Origin: VBAS01 sp035292525 | GTDB taxonomy: Bacteria > Bacteroidota > Bacteroidia > Chitinophagales > Chitinophagaceae | DNA: 7,660 nt | Direction of reading: 5' to 3' | NCBI GenBank assembly: GCA_035292525.1 | Contig: DATDPZ010000223.1 | Coordinates: 1 to 7,660 of the forward strand | Part shown: one piece after another, positions 7,201 through 7,660 of the stretch | Position numbering within the stretch: position 1 is the stretch's first letter | Layout of the letters: the number at the start of each line of letters is the position of its first letter | Position numbers and translations under genes: made by a program | Notes under the pieces: generated by a model | The model's input: the letters and a program-made list of their open reading frames with translations, nothing else | Database searches by the model: none | What the model was told of the DNA's origin: nothing

Positions 7201-7425
7201 TAACTAGAAACACCTGCTACCAACATGGTTCCTGTGTATATAGGCCTTAGAGAGAGATAATATTTAAAATTATTATTTTCTTTTGAAAGCAAGAGATAAA
7301 TAAGGGTTTTAAGTTTCACTTATCTCCCGCCTTCGCCAGATTTTGTTTTGTGCATAGCAAATTTATTTTACTCCCCGCAATTACACAAGATTTTTTCTCC
7401 TGCTATTGCAGAGGTTTATTATCCC

Positions 7426-7447
7426 TGCCCGTCCGGTCAGGCGGGCA
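7426..7447. repeat. GC-rich hairpin palindrome (REP-like)
   Basis: TGCCCGTC and GGCGGGCA can pair over 8 bp (including one G-T pair) around a short loop. There is no T-run afterwards on the plus strand (TTACCAGCAT follows), so a simple intrinsic terminator is unlikely. Such TGCCCG/CGGGCA palindromes recur between genes in many Bacteroidota; whether this one is multicopy cannot be seen here. Confidence 0.45.
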
Positions 7448-7521
7448 TTACCAGCATCCTATTAGTAGACTGCCTGTTACCAGCAACTACAAGCTCCTGT
7501 GATTAAATAAATAATTGAAAA

Positions 7522-7603
7522 CAACCGGCTACAGCCTTTGCGAAGTCAAGAATTCGCTGTTTGATTATGTTACGATGACAACCCATGTTTTGTAGTCCGG
7601 TTG
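7522..7603. repeat. Imperfect inverted repeat (CAACCGGCTACA / TGTAGTCCGGTTG)
   Basis: The arms 7522-7533 and 7591-7603 are reverse complements except for one extra T in the right arm, and are separated by 57 bases. They could be a long-loop hairpin or the ends of a small degenerate element. No transposase or known terminal repeat family is recognised. Confidence 0.35.
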
Positions 7604-7660
7604 CTGTTATCTAATTCATTCAGGTAATGAATTGTGTTTTATATTTTGTTTGCTTCTTTA

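Larger units (their letters stand above)
7201..7660. other. Intergenic region, no gene recognised
   Basis: These 460 bases follow the GH32 stop. I see no long open frame and no tRNA or rRNA pattern. Contents: an AT-rich stretch (7255-7282), the hairpin at 7426-7447, a 9-base direct repeat TTACCAGCA at 7448-7456 and 7477-7485, related CCTGYTACCARCA strings at 7213-7225 and 7473-7485, and an imperfect inverted repeat (7522-7533 with 7591-7603). One DnaA-box-like site (TGTGCATAG, 7349-7357) is isolated and probably chance. Confidence 0.6.

Noticed and set aside
5538..7236. GH32 gene as an integron-type cassette with flanking attC sites
   Set aside because: Strings such as GCCGTTGTTTGG upstream and CTGCTACCAACA downstream looked suggestive, but neither fits the RYYYAAC/GTTRRRY core-site consensus, and no paired attC fold or integron integrase is seen.
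7293..7326. GAGATAA / TTATCTC inverted repeat as a terminator for the GH32 gene
   Set aside because: It has a 7-bp AT-rich stem with a 20-base loop and no following T-run, too weak to call.
1..7660. CRISPR array, tRNA, rRNA or riboswitch
   Set aside because: No regularly spaced repeats, cloverleaf-like segment, rRNA signature or recognisable riboswitch core was seen on either strand.

Overview
The window looks like chromosomal DNA from a Bacteroidota bacterium, most likely a Chitinophagaceae-type member. The lineage is inferred from gene content: an S46 dipeptidyl-peptidase with the NHHC and GNSGSP signatures, a saccharopine dehydrogenase of the Bacteroidota type, an integrase whose N-terminus matches a Bacteroidota recombinase family, weak A-rich ribosome-binding regions and a moderately AT-rich composition. 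No marker gene fixes the species.

Layout. Positions 1-498 (+) hold the C-terminal end of a saccharopine dehydrogenase-family gene cut by the window edge. It converges on a small membrane-anchored SRPBCC/START-like protein (495-1013, -), and the two stop codons overlap in a shared TTAA. Next, also on the minus strand, is an S46 serine exopeptidase (1134-3311) with an intact His89/Asp225/Ser656 triad and an Arg at the position that marks DPP11 (Asp/Glu-specific) rather than DPP7. A non-coding divergent region of about 545 bp (3312-3856) follows, and then nadA, quinolinate synthase (3857-4867, +), with its three iron-sulfur cysteines. After nadA comes a decayed tyrosine-recombinase gene (4989-5421, +) with an internal deletion, a frame change and a nonsense codon. 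Then comes an intact GH32 fructan hydrolase lipoprotein (5677-7200, +). The last 460 bp contain no gene I recognise, only small palindromic and inverted repeats.

The most notable element is the divergent intergenic region. It contains nine DnaA-box-like 9-mers within about 420 bp: two perfect matches to TTATNCACA and three with one mismatch. It also has a 50-bp stretch that is about 92% A+T and a TAA-triplet run beside one of the boxes. I propose it as a candidate chromosomal replication origin (oriC). This rests on pattern reading and is not demonstrated.

Functionally the genes are mixed housekeeping and nutrient acquisition: lysine catabolism, periplasmic peptide breakdown, NAD biosynthesis and fructan hydrolysis. 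Nothing indicates one shared pathway. The integrase remnant beside an orphan, somewhat more AT-rich GH32 gene suggests that the right-hand part (about 4900-7660) was shaped by past insertion and deletion.
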